A stretch of DNA of 50,664 bases from Rhodococcus sp. EPR-157 (lineage in GTDB: Bacteria > Actinomycetota > Actinomycetes > Mycobacteriales > Mycobacteriaceae), in NCBI RefSeq assembly GCF_001647195.1, contig NZ_LVCV01000398.1, positions 1 through 50,664 of the forward strand. Direction: 5' to 3'. A program made the position numbers and the translations under genes. Below are positions 37,104 to 46,200 of this stretch, one piece after another. Every line of letters starts with the position of its first letter. Within the stretch, counting starts at the first letter, position 1. The notes beneath the pieces are model-generated. The model was not told the origin of the DNA, ran no database searches, and saw nothing but the letters and a program-made list of their open reading frames with translations.

Positions 37104-38006
37104 TCACACCCGCCCGAAGTTCGCCCCCAGCTCACCGAGGATCTCGTCCCACAACGGCCGAGGCAGATCGTGGCCCATACCGCCGATGAGGTGGAGTGAC
37201 GACCCTTTCACGGCCCGGGAGATGGCTTTGCCGCCGCTCGGACGCATGAGTCGGTCTGCGCGACCGTGGATCACGACGGTCGGTGACGCGATTTCCGCCG
37301 CGATCCGGCGAAGGCTTCCAGTCCCGGTCACGGCAGCCATATGTCGTAGTGCTCCGGCAGGATTGTAATTGCGGTCGTACATTTCGCCTGCGGTGACGAG
37401 GAGTTCGTCCATCGGCGTCGGGTAGGCCGGACTGCCGATGATGCGCCGGGTGTTGGCCGAATGCGCGATGATCTGCTCGCGGGTTGCGCCCGGGCCGGGA
37501 CCCTTCATCAGGGGGAGAAGCGCGCGGGGATCCGGTGGTGGTAGGAAGGCTTCGTTGGTGCTGGAGAAGATGATGCCGGTGCTGAGTACCCGATCGGGGT
37601 ACAGCCCAGCGAATACCTGAGCAATCATTCCACCCATGGATGCGCCGACGACGTGGACGTGCTGGATCTCGAGGTAGTCGAGGAGGCCCTTCGCATCGAG
37701 GGCCATGTCTTGCAGCGTGTACGGGACTCTGCTCGACGCACCGAGCTGGGTGCGGAGGAGTCGCAGCAGAGCAGATCCTTCGATGCGTTGACCGTCCATC
37801 TTGGTCGACAGGCCGATGTCACGGTTGTCGAACCGAATGACCCGAAAGCCCTGTTCGACGATACGTTCGCAGAACTCGGTCGGCCACAGCGTCATCTGGG
37901 CACTCAGACCCATGATCATCAACACGACGGGATCGTCGGGGTTGCCCATGTCCTCGTAGGCGATCTCGATATCGTTCGACGGCGCGAAGCCGGTACGCGA
38001 CTGCAT
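37104..38006 (-). CDS. Alpha/beta hydrolase (LipG-like)
   Basis: The 300-aa hydrolase has the nucleophile elbow GASMGG, the acid residue in HGRADRLMRP and the histidine in GGMGHDLP, forming a complete Ser-Asp-His triad. A NRDIGLST motif near residue 61 is typical of the Rv0646c (LipG) group. In M. tuberculosis lipG also lies between rplA and rplJ, beside the mycolate methyltransferase genes. The substrate is unknown. It lies 9 nt downstream of the CocE-like gene on the same strand. Confidence 0.9.
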   Translation of the reverse strand: MQSRTGFAPSNDIEIAYEDMGNPDDPVVLMIMGLSAQMTLWPTEFCERIVEQGFRVIRFDNRDIGLSTKMDGQRIEGSALLRLLRTQLGASSRVPYTLQDMALDAKGLLDYLEIQHVHVVGASMGGMIAQVFAGLYPDRVLSTGIIFSSTNEAFLPPPDPRALLPLMKGPGPGATREQIIAHSANTRRIIGSPAYPTPMDELLVTAGEMYDRNYNPAGALRHMAAVTGTGSLRRIAAEIASPTVVIHGRADRLMRPSGGKAISRAVKGSSLHLIGGMGHDLPRPLWDEILGELGANFGRV

Positions 38007-38015
38007 GTGTCCTCT

Positions 38016-39962
38016 CTACCAGCCTGGCTCACCGAGTAAGGGGACGACGAGAAAGCTGGGTCTCTCGGCGTCGATCACCAAATCCTGTGCTCGGGCCCGT
38101 GTGCGGAGGAGGTCGGGCAAGATCGGCATGAAACGCGGGGCGTCGGTTGCGAAGACGTCGACGCGAAGCCGATGCCCGGTCTCGATTCTGGCCTCCGTGG
38201 TGAGCAGGTCGATGTCGAGCTCGATGGCCTCACCGACCGGCACCGGCAGCAATGTGCCCTCGGTCAACGGGTGGTGGGGCCGGGTGTAGTCGCCGTTCGG
38301 TGCGAACAGTGAGAGCTCGTCGTCGACGGCACGGCGGGAGGCGAGGAGCGCGCCGTTGGTCAGAACCGTCGATCGGCCGCTCGGGTCGACATCGCACACC
38401 ATGATCGCCCAGAGCGCCTCAGGTGCGTGGCACACCACACGCAAGTGGAGGTTCATCGGCCCCGAGATCACGGTGTCCGCGTGGGCAATTCCAGTTGTGA
38501 AGGTGAGTGCACTTTTCTCGGCGAACCGGTTGTCGTAGGTGAATCCGCCGCCGAGTACGGCCGTCAGACCGGCGAGAACCTGTGTGGTGTCCCGTGAGAT
38601 CGCCGACCGCAGGTTCGGTCGGACGGACATCGTTCCGGCGGACGGGCGGGCGTCGGCGTGCAGACTTCCGTCGGCCACCGCTTGCGGTGCGCTCCCGGAC
38701 GCTGCAGCGGACAAGTACAACCGCCTCGGCTCGGCATGTGGCGCAGGAAACCTCCCGTGCGCCGTCCAGCCACCACCTTGCTGCCGGAGGGTGACGGGAC
38801 CGTACTTCTCGATACCGTTGTCCTCGTCTCGCAGCCATCGGTCGAACCACGCGCGCTCCAGCACGTCCAGCCGCGGGGGAAAGCGAGGTTCTCCGAATCC
38901 GATCCCTGGATTGGCGTGGTAGCCGTCGCCGACGAGGAGTTGCTTGTGCCCTCGCTCGAGCGAGAGGCGGTTGTAGATATCAGGTGCCGCGCCTCCGAAA
39001 ATGTCGTGCCAGCATCCGTAGACGAAGGTCGGGGCTTCGATGTCCTCGATGTTCGCATCGATCGTGTCGAAGTAGGGGTCGTCGTAGATCCTTCGATCGC
39101 CGCCCGTGACGAAACCCCTGGCGAGGTCGAGGAGATCGGTCGCGGGTGAGGAGAGCCGATCGCGCAACCACGTGGCGACATCGAGGTCGCGGACGGACGG
39201 CACCCATTTGAGCCCGTTGACGGTCGCCAGCCACAGCGGGATGAACAGCGACGGTGCCCCACCTGTCGCGAAGATTTCGCGGAACATGTCGACCGATCCT
39301 TCGACTGCGAACACGGCCTGCAGTCCAGCGGGGCGTTTCGCGGCGGCCTGAAGCGCATTGATTGCCGAGTACGAGATGCCCGCCATTCCGATGCGCCCGT
39401 TGCACCACGACTGTGCGCCGACCCAGTCGATGGTCTCCAGCGAATCCTCCTGCTCCCGTGCACCGAGAACGTCCCACGCGCCGGTGGACGATCCGGTTCC
39501 TCGGACGTCGACGATCACGTGCACGTAGCCGCTCCGGACCAGATGCCTGTTGACCGTGGAGACATCCGCGGCTCCGCCCGCGACAACCCGAGTGATCCCG
39601 GTGATGCCGTCGAACGGGGTGCCGGTGAGATCGAATCGTCGCGACACCGAGCGGATCAGCGGGCCGAAGACGGGTGCATTGAGGACAGTGTCGATGCCCT
39701 TGATCAGCAACTTGTTGTACGGGGTGAGGGTGAGGACGGTGGGAAAGTCGCCCGCGACGGCGCGCCCCGACGCATCGGCCGGCCGAAAGACGTAGGCGCG
39801 GAGTACGACGCCGTCGCTCATCGGGATCCGGACGTCGGCCGAGACCGAGACCTTCGGGTAGCGCGGCTCTTCTTTGGCGATTCTGCTCCACGTCAGCGCC
39901 GCGTCACCGCCGCTCGGATCACGACCCGGTTGCAAGAGTGGGTGTGGCTGCGCTGCCGTCAT
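38016..39962 (-). CDS. CocE/NonD family serine hydrolase
   Basis: The protein of about 648 aa combines an alpha/beta hydrolase domain (VDVRGTGSSTG, nucleophile elbow AGISYSA) with a C-terminal jelly-roll domain (X-Pro dipeptidyl-peptidase C-terminal type), the CocE architecture. Family members cleave acyl esters, cocaine-like esters or beta-lactam side chains. No secretion signal is obvious. I use the ATG at 39962; GTG at 39998 is open. It is divergent from the lipid operon across about 200 nt and runs into the LipG-like gene. Confidence 0.88.
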   Translation of the reverse strand: MTAAQPHPLLQPGRDPSGGDAALTWSRIAKEEPRYPKVSVSADVRIPMSDGVVLRAYVFRPADASGRAVAGDFPTVLTLTPYNKLLIKGIDTVLNAPVFGPLIRSVSRRFDLTGTPFDGITGITRVVAGGAADVSTVNRHLVRSGYVHVIVDVRGTGSSTGAWDVLGAREQEDSLETIDWVGAQSWCNGRIGMAGISYSAINALQAAAKRPAGLQAVFAVEGSVDMFREIFATGGAPSLFIPLWLATVNGLKWVPSVRDLDVATWLRDRLSSPATDLLDLARGFVTGGDRRIYDDPYFDTIDANIEDIEAPTFVYGCWHDIFGGAAPDIYNRLSLERGHKQLLVGDGYHANPGIGFGEPRFPPRLDVLERAWFDRWLRDEDNGIEKYGPVTLRQQGGGWTAHGRFPAPHAEPRRLYLSAAASGSAPQAVADGSLHADARPSAGTMSVRPNLRSAISRDTTQVLAGLTAVLGGGFTYDNRFAEKSALTFTTGIAHADTVISGPMNLHLRVVCHAPEALWAIMVCDVDPSGRSTVLTNGALLASRRAVDDELSLFAPNGDYTRPHHPLTEGTLLPVPVGEAIELDIDLLTTEARIETGHRLRVDVFATDAPRFMPILPDLLRTRARAQDLVIDAERPSFLVVPLLGEPGW

Positions 39963-40158
39963 GAGTCCGATTGAACCTCTCTGATCGGTTGGTGTCACCT
40001 TTTTGTTGTGCCGCGCCCGAATTCGATGCTTTGTCCACTTTGCGTCGCGTCGGTCCGAGCCCGGCAGCCGTCGAAATTGTGAAGATCCCCATCCGTTCGC
40101 CGGTGGATGTATCAGTAGTCATAAACATCGAAGGAAAGGAATCGGGAGCGTTTTCTCG

Positions 40159-41451
40159 GTGCTTACCATTCCGTTGCTTCCATCACCGGAAGTCCAACTG
40201 TGTGGAGGCCAAGTGTACTTCGACGAACTACTCGGGGACGGTTCTCTCAGGCCCAAGTGGCCGCATGCGGACGCATTGATCACCTCGGAATGTCCAGGGT
40301 TGCGCTTCGACGGGAAATACGCGGACATCGTTGCGCTCAGCAACGGTGACCCGACCGCACTGCGCCCGTACATCGACGAGCAGACGCGTCGCCGCGTGGC
40401 CGAGATGCCCCCACCTCGTACCGACACCGCAATGGTGTTCGGCGCCAACGGATTTCTCGGCGCTCACCTGATCGGGCGATTGACCCGGGACTCGCGGGTC
40501 GAGACGGTGTGGGCCGTTGTCCGTCCCACCGAGGAGGAGACTGCCGAAGAGCGATTGCAGCGCACCTTCGACATGTATTCGATCGAGGTCGACGCGCACA
40601 AGATTCGCATCGTCGAAGGCACTCCGACGAAGTTTCGGTTCGGTCTGGACAAGCAACGCTACTTCGAGTTGGCCGCGGACGTCGGACAGGTGTTCAACTG
40701 TGCCAGTTCGACCGACTACACCGAAAGCTACGTAGAGCTGCGTGAAGACTGGTTCATCAGTGTTCTGCGCATTCTCGAGTTCACCGTCGTTTCTGCACGC
40801 AAGCACCTCACCTATGTCGGGAGCATCGGCGGGCACCTCTATCAGAGGCCGGATGACTTTCGTCGACCCGACTCCTGGTGGTACTCCGGCTATGCGCAGA
40901 TGAAGTGGGTGAACGCGGCACTTCTCGGTTGGTTGTCCGTATCCGATACCTATTCTGTGACGCTCTGCGAGGCGCCGTACATCCTCGGGAGTACCGAACT
41001 CGGTCTCGATCCCGGTCGGGCGTACAGCTTTTGGCGTATCGTCGAGGTCGCTATCGCATGCGGCGCGATCTGGGACGGTCCTGGCATGAATTACGTACCG
41101 GTGGACGTGATCTGCGACGTGATGGCAGGCAACGCACTCCACAGTCATCCTCTGGCCCGCCTGCTCCCGAGCAACACCACGGGGTACGGCCACGACCTGT
41201 ACGCCGAATTGCTCGGTCTCGATCTCGTCAGCTGGGAGGAGTTCGTCGACCGGGTGAGCGTGCGGATCTCGCCCAAGTTCGCCGAGACGATGCTGGCCGA
41301 CAACATCGACAAGCTGATGAGGTTGGTGCACAAGCCGGAAGCGATATTCCCTGTCGATCACGACAGTTCCTGGTGTGATCACCGAAAGCTCTTCGAGCTG
41401 TACTTCAGAAAGGCAGAGCTGAAGACTCTTACTCCCGTAGCCGTGGAATGA
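40159..41451 (+). CDS. Acyl-thioester-reductase-like SDR (NAD_binding_4)
   Basis: The 430-aa protein has an N-terminal region of about 90 residues without a recognised domain, then an extended SDR domain: nucleotide motif GANGFLG (95-101), catalytic Ser222 (YVGSIGG) and Tyr245-x3-Lys249 (GYAQMK). The layout resembles the terminal thioester reductase domain of NRPS and carboxylic acid reductases and the fatty acyl-CoA reductase family, here without a carrier or adenylation domain. It may reduce an acyl thioester to an aldehyde or alcohol. GTG at 40159 follows GGGAG; upstream codons are possible. First gene of a five-gene operon; TAGTCATAAACAT at 40116-40128 could hold its -10. Confidence 0.82.
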   Translation: MLTIPLLPSPEVQLCGGQVYFDELLGDGSLRPKWPHADALITSECPGLRFDGKYADIVALSNGDPTALRPYIDEQTRRRVAEMPPPRTDTAMVFGANGFLGAHLIGRLTRDSRVETVWAVVRPTEEETAEERLQRTFDMYSIEVDAHKIRIVEGTPTKFRFGLDKQRYFELAADVGQVFNCASSTDYTESYVELREDWFISVLRILEFTVVSARKHLTYVGSIGGHLYQRPDDFRRPDSWWYSGYAQMKWVNAALLGWLSVSDTYSVTLCEAPYILGSTELGLDPGRAYSFWRIVEVAIACGAIWDGPGMNYVPVDVICDVMAGNALHSHPLARLLPSNTTGYGHDLYAELLGLDLVSWEEFVDRVSVRISPKFAETMLADNIDKLMRLVHKPEAIFPVDHDSSWCDHRKLFELYFRKAELKTLTPVAVE

Positions 41452-41452
41452 C

Positions 41453-41650
41453 GTGATCGAGAGACATGAACCATCGTCGGTTCGATTGCGCGACATCGAC
41501 GTCCGGGCCGAGTCCGTCAATGCTGTTCTTTCCCTCGGCTTCTACGCGGTATGCGGAGTGATCGGTCTGTGCCCTCGTCCGCTCCGCCACCAGCTGACGA
41601 ATGCATTCGTCAGCTGGTCCGAGGCCGTCGACGAACAGCGCTACTCATGA
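41453..41650 (+). CDS. 65-aa small protein within the lipid operon
   Basis: It starts one base after the reductase stop (GTG at 41453), and its TGA overlaps the next ATG in ATGA. It has one moderately hydrophobic segment (VNAVLSLGFYAVCGVIGLCP, residues 22-41) between charged ends, so it may be a single-pass membrane peptide. The precise packing on both sides argues that it is translated. I do not recognise a family. Confidence 0.6.
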   Translation: MIERHEPSSVRLRDIDVRAESVNAVLSLGFYAVCGVIGLCPRPLRHQLTNAFVSWSEAVDEQRYS

Positions 41651-42390
41651 ACGCAGTAGGCAGAGGCGCGGTCGGTTCGGCCGCTGCCCTTCTAGGATTC
41701 TTCGGGCTCTTTCTGTACTGGCGTCTTCGCTTCTTCTTTCGAGATCCGGACAGGTCGCCACCTGCCGATACGAAGTCGATCGTTGCGCCCGCCGACGGAC
41801 TCGTCACGTACGTGAAGCGGATCGAAAAGGGCGACATTCCGCACGCGGTGAAGAAGGGGCGGACCATTCCTCTCGAGGAGTTCACCAGTGTGAGCAGCAC
41901 GGCGAGCGGATACCTGGTGGGAATCTACATGACCGAGTACTCCGTTCACCGCAACCGAATTCCCATTTCGGGAACGATCTCGTTGCGACAACACCGATCT
42001 GCGGCCCCGGTCAATCGATCGATGGCACGCGTCGGCGCCAACTTCATCACCAGACATACCCCGTACGACGACGGTTGTGACTACTTGTTCACCAACGAGC
42101 GACTGACCATCGCTATCGAACATGTGTCGGGAGCGGTGGTCACCGTGACCCAGATTGCCGACCTGTGGGTCGACAGGATCGTCGCACACGTCGACGTCGG
42201 TGACGTGGTTTCCCGTGGCGAGCAGTACGGAATGATCCGCTTCGGTTCGCAGTGCGATGTCTTCCTGCCCGACGAACTCGTCACCGAAATCGAAGCGGTG
42301 CCAGGGCAGTATGTCTTGGCGGGACACACGGTGGTGGCGAGGTCACCGATCTCTGTCGACGAAATCTCACCCCCCGAAGAGGAACGATGA
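41647..42390 (+). CDS. Phosphatidylserine-decarboxylase-like proenzyme
   Basis: The 247-aa protein matches the short (PSD-A) form: N-terminal membrane helix (12-30), FFRDPDR (30-36), APADG with Asp50 (47-51), His101 (YSVHRNRIP) and the self-cleavage site RFGSQCDVFLP with Ser201, which would become the pyruvoyl group. Usual short PSDs read FGSR; here Gln replaces Arg. No phosphatidylserine synthase gene is adjacent, so its substrate may be a different serine or amino-acid lipid. It overlaps genes on both sides by ATGA. Confidence 0.87.
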   Translation: MNAVGRGAVGSAAALLGFFGLFLYWRLRFFFRDPDRSPPADTKSIVAPADGLVTYVKRIEKGDIPHAVKKGRTIPLEEFTSVSSTASGYLVGIYMTEYSVHRNRIPISGTISLRQHRSAAPVNRSMARVGANFITRHTPYDDGCDYLFTNERLTIAIEHVSGAVVTVTQIADLWVDRIVAHVDVGDVVSRGEQYGMIRFGSQCDVFLPDELVTEIEAVPGQYVLAGHTVVARSPISVDEISPPEEER

Positions 42391-43559
42391 TCACAGTCAG
42401 AGAAGTCACCACACCGGCGCAATGGTCGGAGTTTCGCTCGGTCTCGACGGAGATCTACCGATCCGATCCCTACGGTCTGCCAGACGAATCGATGGACATC
42501 GATCGCGTGTTGACGAAGCCGCCGGCCGTCGTTGCCGCTACACGTGCCATCAGGGCGTTCGTTGCGCGCGACGGTGACGTACCGGTCGGTCGCGTGGTCG
42601 CCATACATGACCTGAGCTTCACCGAATACACCGACGAGTCCATCGGATTCTTCGGATTCTACGAAGCGATCGACGATCAGGACGTAGCGAACGCGCTGTT
42701 GGACGCGGCATCCGGGTGGCTCGCGGACCGAGGTCTGACATCGATGTCCGGGCCGTTCAGTCCATCGATGTTCTACAGCGCGGGCATTGTCGTCGACGAG
42801 GCTCCCAAGCTGCCACTGGTCGGTATGCCGCATAACCCGCTCTATTACGCGGAGCATTTCGAGAAGTGGGGGTTGGTCGGCGTCAAGGACTTCTACAGTT
42901 ACCTGTTCGACGACCCGTACATGCTCTACAAACGTCCCGAGTACAAGCGCCACCTGCAGATATTCGAGAAGGTGAAGGCGCGTTCGGAAGTCACTTTTCG
43001 CACGATGAAGTATCGGAACCTGCGTAGTGACGCGCGTATCGTGCAGACTCTGTACAACCGCACATTCACGAACTTCTGGGGATTCTCGCCGCTGTCGTAC
43101 GCCGAGTTTCTCGAGTTGCTGAAGATGATGCTTCCCATCCTCGATCGAAAGCTCACCCTGCTGGCCGAATTGGACGGCAAACCCGTCGGGTTCCTGATGG
43201 CCATTCCGGACGCGAACACCGCGGCGCTGCGGGCCTCTCGGTATTCGTCGAGATGGATGCGTGACCTCGTGACGCTGTGGCATGTGAAGCGTCGACGTCG
43301 AGATGTGGTCGACGGGGTGCGCGTGGACATGCTCTTCGTCGATCCGGATTGTCCCGACCGCGCGGTGGCGTCGCTATTGATCATGGAAATGTCGCAGCGG
43401 ATGAAGGATCGTGGATACACGCGAGTGGAAGCGGCACCTGTGCTCGACGACAGTCCGTGGATGAAAGGGTCGCTGCTCACTCGTGTGGAGCAGTCGCCGC
43501 ATCGCGTCTATCGGATCTACCGACGTGACCTCACCGAAATCGTGAGAGCAACAAGATGA
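42387..43559 (+). CDS. GNAT-like N-acyltransferase family protein
   Basis: The 390-aa protein resembles a family of double-length GNAT proteins: N-terminal AQWSEFRSVSTEIYRSDPYG, central GFFGFYEAIDD and MSGPFSPSMFYSAG, and a C-terminal acetyl-CoA-binding-like half (LLAELDGKPVGFLMAIPD; VDMLFVDPDCPDRAVASLLI). It could transfer an acyl group to an amine in the same pathway as the PSD-like enzyme. The acyl donor is unknown. Start and stop overlap the neighbouring genes by ATGA. Confidence 0.72.
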   Translation: MITVREVTTPAQWSEFRSVSTEIYRSDPYGLPDESMDIDRVLTKPPAVVAATRAIRAFVARDGDVPVGRVVAIHDLSFTEYTDESIGFFGFYEAIDDQDVANALLDAASGWLADRGLTSMSGPFSPSMFYSAGIVVDEAPKLPLVGMPHNPLYYAEHFEKWGLVGVKDFYSYLFDDPYMLYKRPEYKRHLQIFEKVKARSEVTFRTMKYRNLRSDARIVQTLYNRTFTNFWGFSPLSYAEFLELLKMMLPILDRKLTLLAELDGKPVGFLMAIPDANTAALRASRYSSRWMRDLVTLWHVKRRRRDVVDGVRVDMLFVDPDCPDRAVASLLIMEMSQRMKDRGYTRVEAAPVLDDSPWMKGSLLTRVEQSPHRVYRIYRRDLTEIVRATR

Positions 43560-45820
43560 TCGATACGACCGACATCGGGAGCCCGGACACCGGCTCGGCA
43601 AGGATCGGTGATCGGTGGGGCCGGCTGATCGCCCGCCAGCGATGGATCGTGGCAGCGGTATGGGTGCTGTTGGCCCTTGCATCCGCATTGATGTACCCGT
43701 CGTTGCAGAACGGCCTCGTCGGTGTCAACTTCTCCGTTCCAGGAACCGATTCGAGCCGCGCCGACGAATTGGTCGAGCGTCACTTCGCGTCGTTCGGTTC
43801 CGAACAAGTGGTCGTCACGTTCTCGTCGGAGTCGGAGTCGGAGTCGGTGACCGTGCAGGACAGCAACTTTCGCGATCGGGTAACCGAGGTGGTCTCGTCA
43901 CTTCGGCAGTCGCCCGACGTGGTACGGGTAGTCGATCCGTACGAGTCGGCAGGTTTCGTTCCACAGATTTCCGAAGATCGGACGTCGGCAGTGGCTCTGG
44001 TCGGTGTCACGGGTGACGCGCGTGATCGAGTGGCCGTCGCGGAGCGATTGCAGGACTTGCTGTCGTTGGCGTCACAAGACGGAATCGACGTGGCGATCAC
44101 CGGTTACTCGCCGATGACCGTCGATCTCACTCGAGTCGAATCCGACGACGCCCTCCGTGCCGAAAGCATCGGCCTGCCGATCGCATTCGTGGTGCTGATT
44201 CTCGCGCTCGGTTCGGTCGTTGCCGGGATCATCCCGCTGGTGTCCACGGGGGTCGGTCTGCTGGCGGCGTTCGGAGTGTTCTCGTTGCTCTCGAACGTGA
44301 TGACGTTCGACGTGTTGGTCACCACCGTCGCATCGATGATCGGGCTCGGGCTCGGAATCGACTACTCGCTGTTCATCGTCAGCCGCTTTCGCGAAGAGCT
44401 CGCGCGCGCGGGGGTGACGTCGCGGCGTGACCGAGCGCCCATCGACCGGGCGGTCGGGGCGGCGATGGGCACAGCCGGCCACACGATCGTCATCTCGGGT
44501 CTGGTGGTGCTGATCGCTCTCGGTGCGTTGACCATCGTCGAAGTTCCTGCGGTACGCAGCATCTCACTGGTGGTAGCCCTGACGGTCACGTGCGTCGTGA
44601 TCGTGGCGTGGACGCTACTGCCTGCAATTCTCGCGATACTCGGACCGTCGGTCGATACGCTCCCCATCCCGAAGCGACTCCGTCCGGCAACCGTCATGGC
44701 AGAGGGGGCAACCGGTGGCACGTGGTGGTCGCGATGGGCCCGCCACGTCATGAAGCGGGCATGGCGGTATACAGCTTTGGCCACTCTCGTTCTGGTCGCC
44801 TGCATGGTTCCGATCGGCTCGATCCAGTACGGCGTCGATCTCGGCACCAACGCCCTGAGTGCGGAGCCGAGTGGACGGGCGAACGCCGTCTTGACCGAGA
44901 AGTTCGCTCCCGGCACGATCTCTCCGCTCACCGTGGTGTTCACCGGCGCGGACGACCAGCAGCTGACGCCGAGCCAACTCGGCACAGTCGAGGACTTCGC
45001 TGCGCGAGTCCGCGCCGACGACCGTGTTGCCTATGCACTGGCTCAGCAGAGTGACGGGCGTTCGATGCTCATCGTGGTGCCCTCGGTTCCTATCGACTCC
45101 ACTGCCGCATCGGACCTCGTCGGGGAAGTGCGAGCGCAGGCAGTGATGGCGGGTGACGCAGACGGTACGAGTGTGTCGGTCGGAGGAACCACGGCGCTCG
45201 CCGCGGATGCGTCGCAGGAGATCTCGAGTATATTGCTGTGGGTTGTCCTCGCCGTGTTGACATTCTCGTTCGTCTACTTGGCGTTCGTGTTTCGTTCTCT
45301 GGTGATTCCGGTCAAAGCAGTGGCGATGAATGTCCTCGTCACCGGCGCAGCCCTGGGCCTGACCGTTGCGGTGTTCCAGTGGGGCTGGGCGTCGGAGATT
45401 CTCGGATTCGAGAGCTCCGGCTACATCCAGGTGTACCTACCGGTGACGGTGTTCGCTGTGGTGTTCGGTCTGTCGATGGACTACGAGGTATTTCTCATCG
45501 GCCGAATGCGCGAGGTCTTCTCCAAGACAGGCGACAACGACGCTGCCATCGCCGATGGAATCGAGCACACGGCCAGGCCCATCACAGCCGCCGCCGCGAT
45601 CATGATTGCCGTGTTTGCCAGCTTCCTCACTGCGAACGTGTTGGAACTGCAGCAATTCGGGTTTGCACTCGCCGTCGCCGTGCTCTTCGATGCGGTCCTG
45701 GTGAGAATGATGTTGGTACCCGCGATGATGAAACTGTTCGGTGCTCGCAATTGGTGGCCGGGCTCGCGCATCGAGTCGAGCATGAACTCTGTCCTGGAGA
45801 AGGAGACCGCCTCGCGTTAG
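43556..45820 (+). CDS. MmpL-type RND lipid transporter
   Basis: The 754-aa membrane protein has twelve predicted helices in two halves, each with a large exterior domain. The proton-relay Asp-Tyr pairs are seen as GLGLGIDYSLFIVSRFREEL in the first half and FGLSMDYEVFLIGRMRE in the second. MmpL proteins export envelope lipids in mycolata. Its terminal place in a coupled operon of lipid-type enzymes suggests it exports their product. No mmpS-like gene is adjacent. ATG overlaps the upstream stop. Confidence 0.93.
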   Translation: MIDTTDIGSPDTGSARIGDRWGRLIARQRWIVAAVWVLLALASALMYPSLQNGLVGVNFSVPGTDSSRADELVERHFASFGSEQVVVTFSSESESESVTVQDSNFRDRVTEVVSSLRQSPDVVRVVDPYESAGFVPQISEDRTSAVALVGVTGDARDRVAVAERLQDLLSLASQDGIDVAITGYSPMTVDLTRVESDDALRAESIGLPIAFVVLILALGSVVAGIIPLVSTGVGLLAAFGVFSLLSNVMTFDVLVTTVASMIGLGLGIDYSLFIVSRFREELARAGVTSRRDRAPIDRAVGAAMGTAGHTIVISGLVVLIALGALTIVEVPAVRSISLVVALTVTCVVIVAWTLLPAILAILGPSVDTLPIPKRLRPATVMAEGATGGTWWSRWARHVMKRAWRYTALATLVLVACMVPIGSIQYGVDLGTNALSAEPSGRANAVLTEKFAPGTISPLTVVFTGADDQQLTPSQLGTVEDFAARVRADDRVAYALAQQSDGRSMLIVVPSVPIDSTAASDLVGEVRAQAVMAGDADGTSVSVGGTTALAADASQEISSILLWVVLAVLTFSFVYLAFVFRSLVIPVKAVAMNVLVTGAALGLTVAVFQWGWASEILGFESSGYIQVYLPVTVFAVVFGLSMDYEVFLIGRMREVFSKTGDNDAAIADGIEHTARPITAAAAIMIAVFASFLTANVLELQQFGFALAVAVLFDAVLVRMMLVPAMMKLFGARNWWPGSRIESSMNSVLEKETASR

Positions 45821-45852
45821 CTCGCGAGCGTCAGCGTCTTACCTGACTCGTT

Positions 45853-45882
45853 TTGCAGATGCGGTCAGGGCTGTTGTAGTCT
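45853..45882 (+). promoter_or_regulatory. Putative promoter of rplJ-rplL
   Basis: TTGCAG (45853-45858) and TAGTCT (45877-45882) are spaced by 18 bp. A start near 45889 would give a 5' leader of about 320 nt. Confidence 0.5.
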
Positions 45883-46119
45883 GGGCGACGGCTTCGAACC
45901 AGGTTCCGCTTGCGCGGGTGGCCAGCTCGGATCCGCCCAATCAAGTTCTACCCAAGACCGTTGGTCACCGCGTTTTCGAAGGTCGGTCCTTTTTCAGGAC
46001 TTTCACGACGGATGTGCGGTTGAAGGTTCGAGGCGACTCGGACGGCCCACGCAGGAGGACGAGGTAAGGGACCTGTTCGATGGTAGTGGGTTTTCGAATC
46101 CGTCACCGTCCGCCTGTCT

Positions 46120-46149
46120 ACGCCCCGTGTGCTTCTTGCGCCGGGGCGT
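46120..46149 (+). terminator. Possible attenuator hairpin in the rplJ leader
   Basis: ACGCCCC (46120-46126) pairs with GGGGCGT (46143-46149), followed by TCTTCGTTT. It may stop transcription before rplJ or be part of the L10-binding fold. Confidence 0.45.
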
Positions 46150-46167
46150 TCTTCGTTTCCGAAGGAC

Positions 46168-46200
46168 CCTCTCGCGATCGACATTACTTCCCACGAGAGG
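46168..46200 (+). promoter_or_regulatory. Hairpin overlapping the rplJ ribosome-binding site
   Basis: CCTCTCG (46168-46174) pairs with CGAGAGG (46194-46200). The right arm includes the purine-rich GAGAGGAGG that serves as the Shine-Dalgarno of rplJ (ATG at 46210), so folding would limit initiation. Confidence 0.55.
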
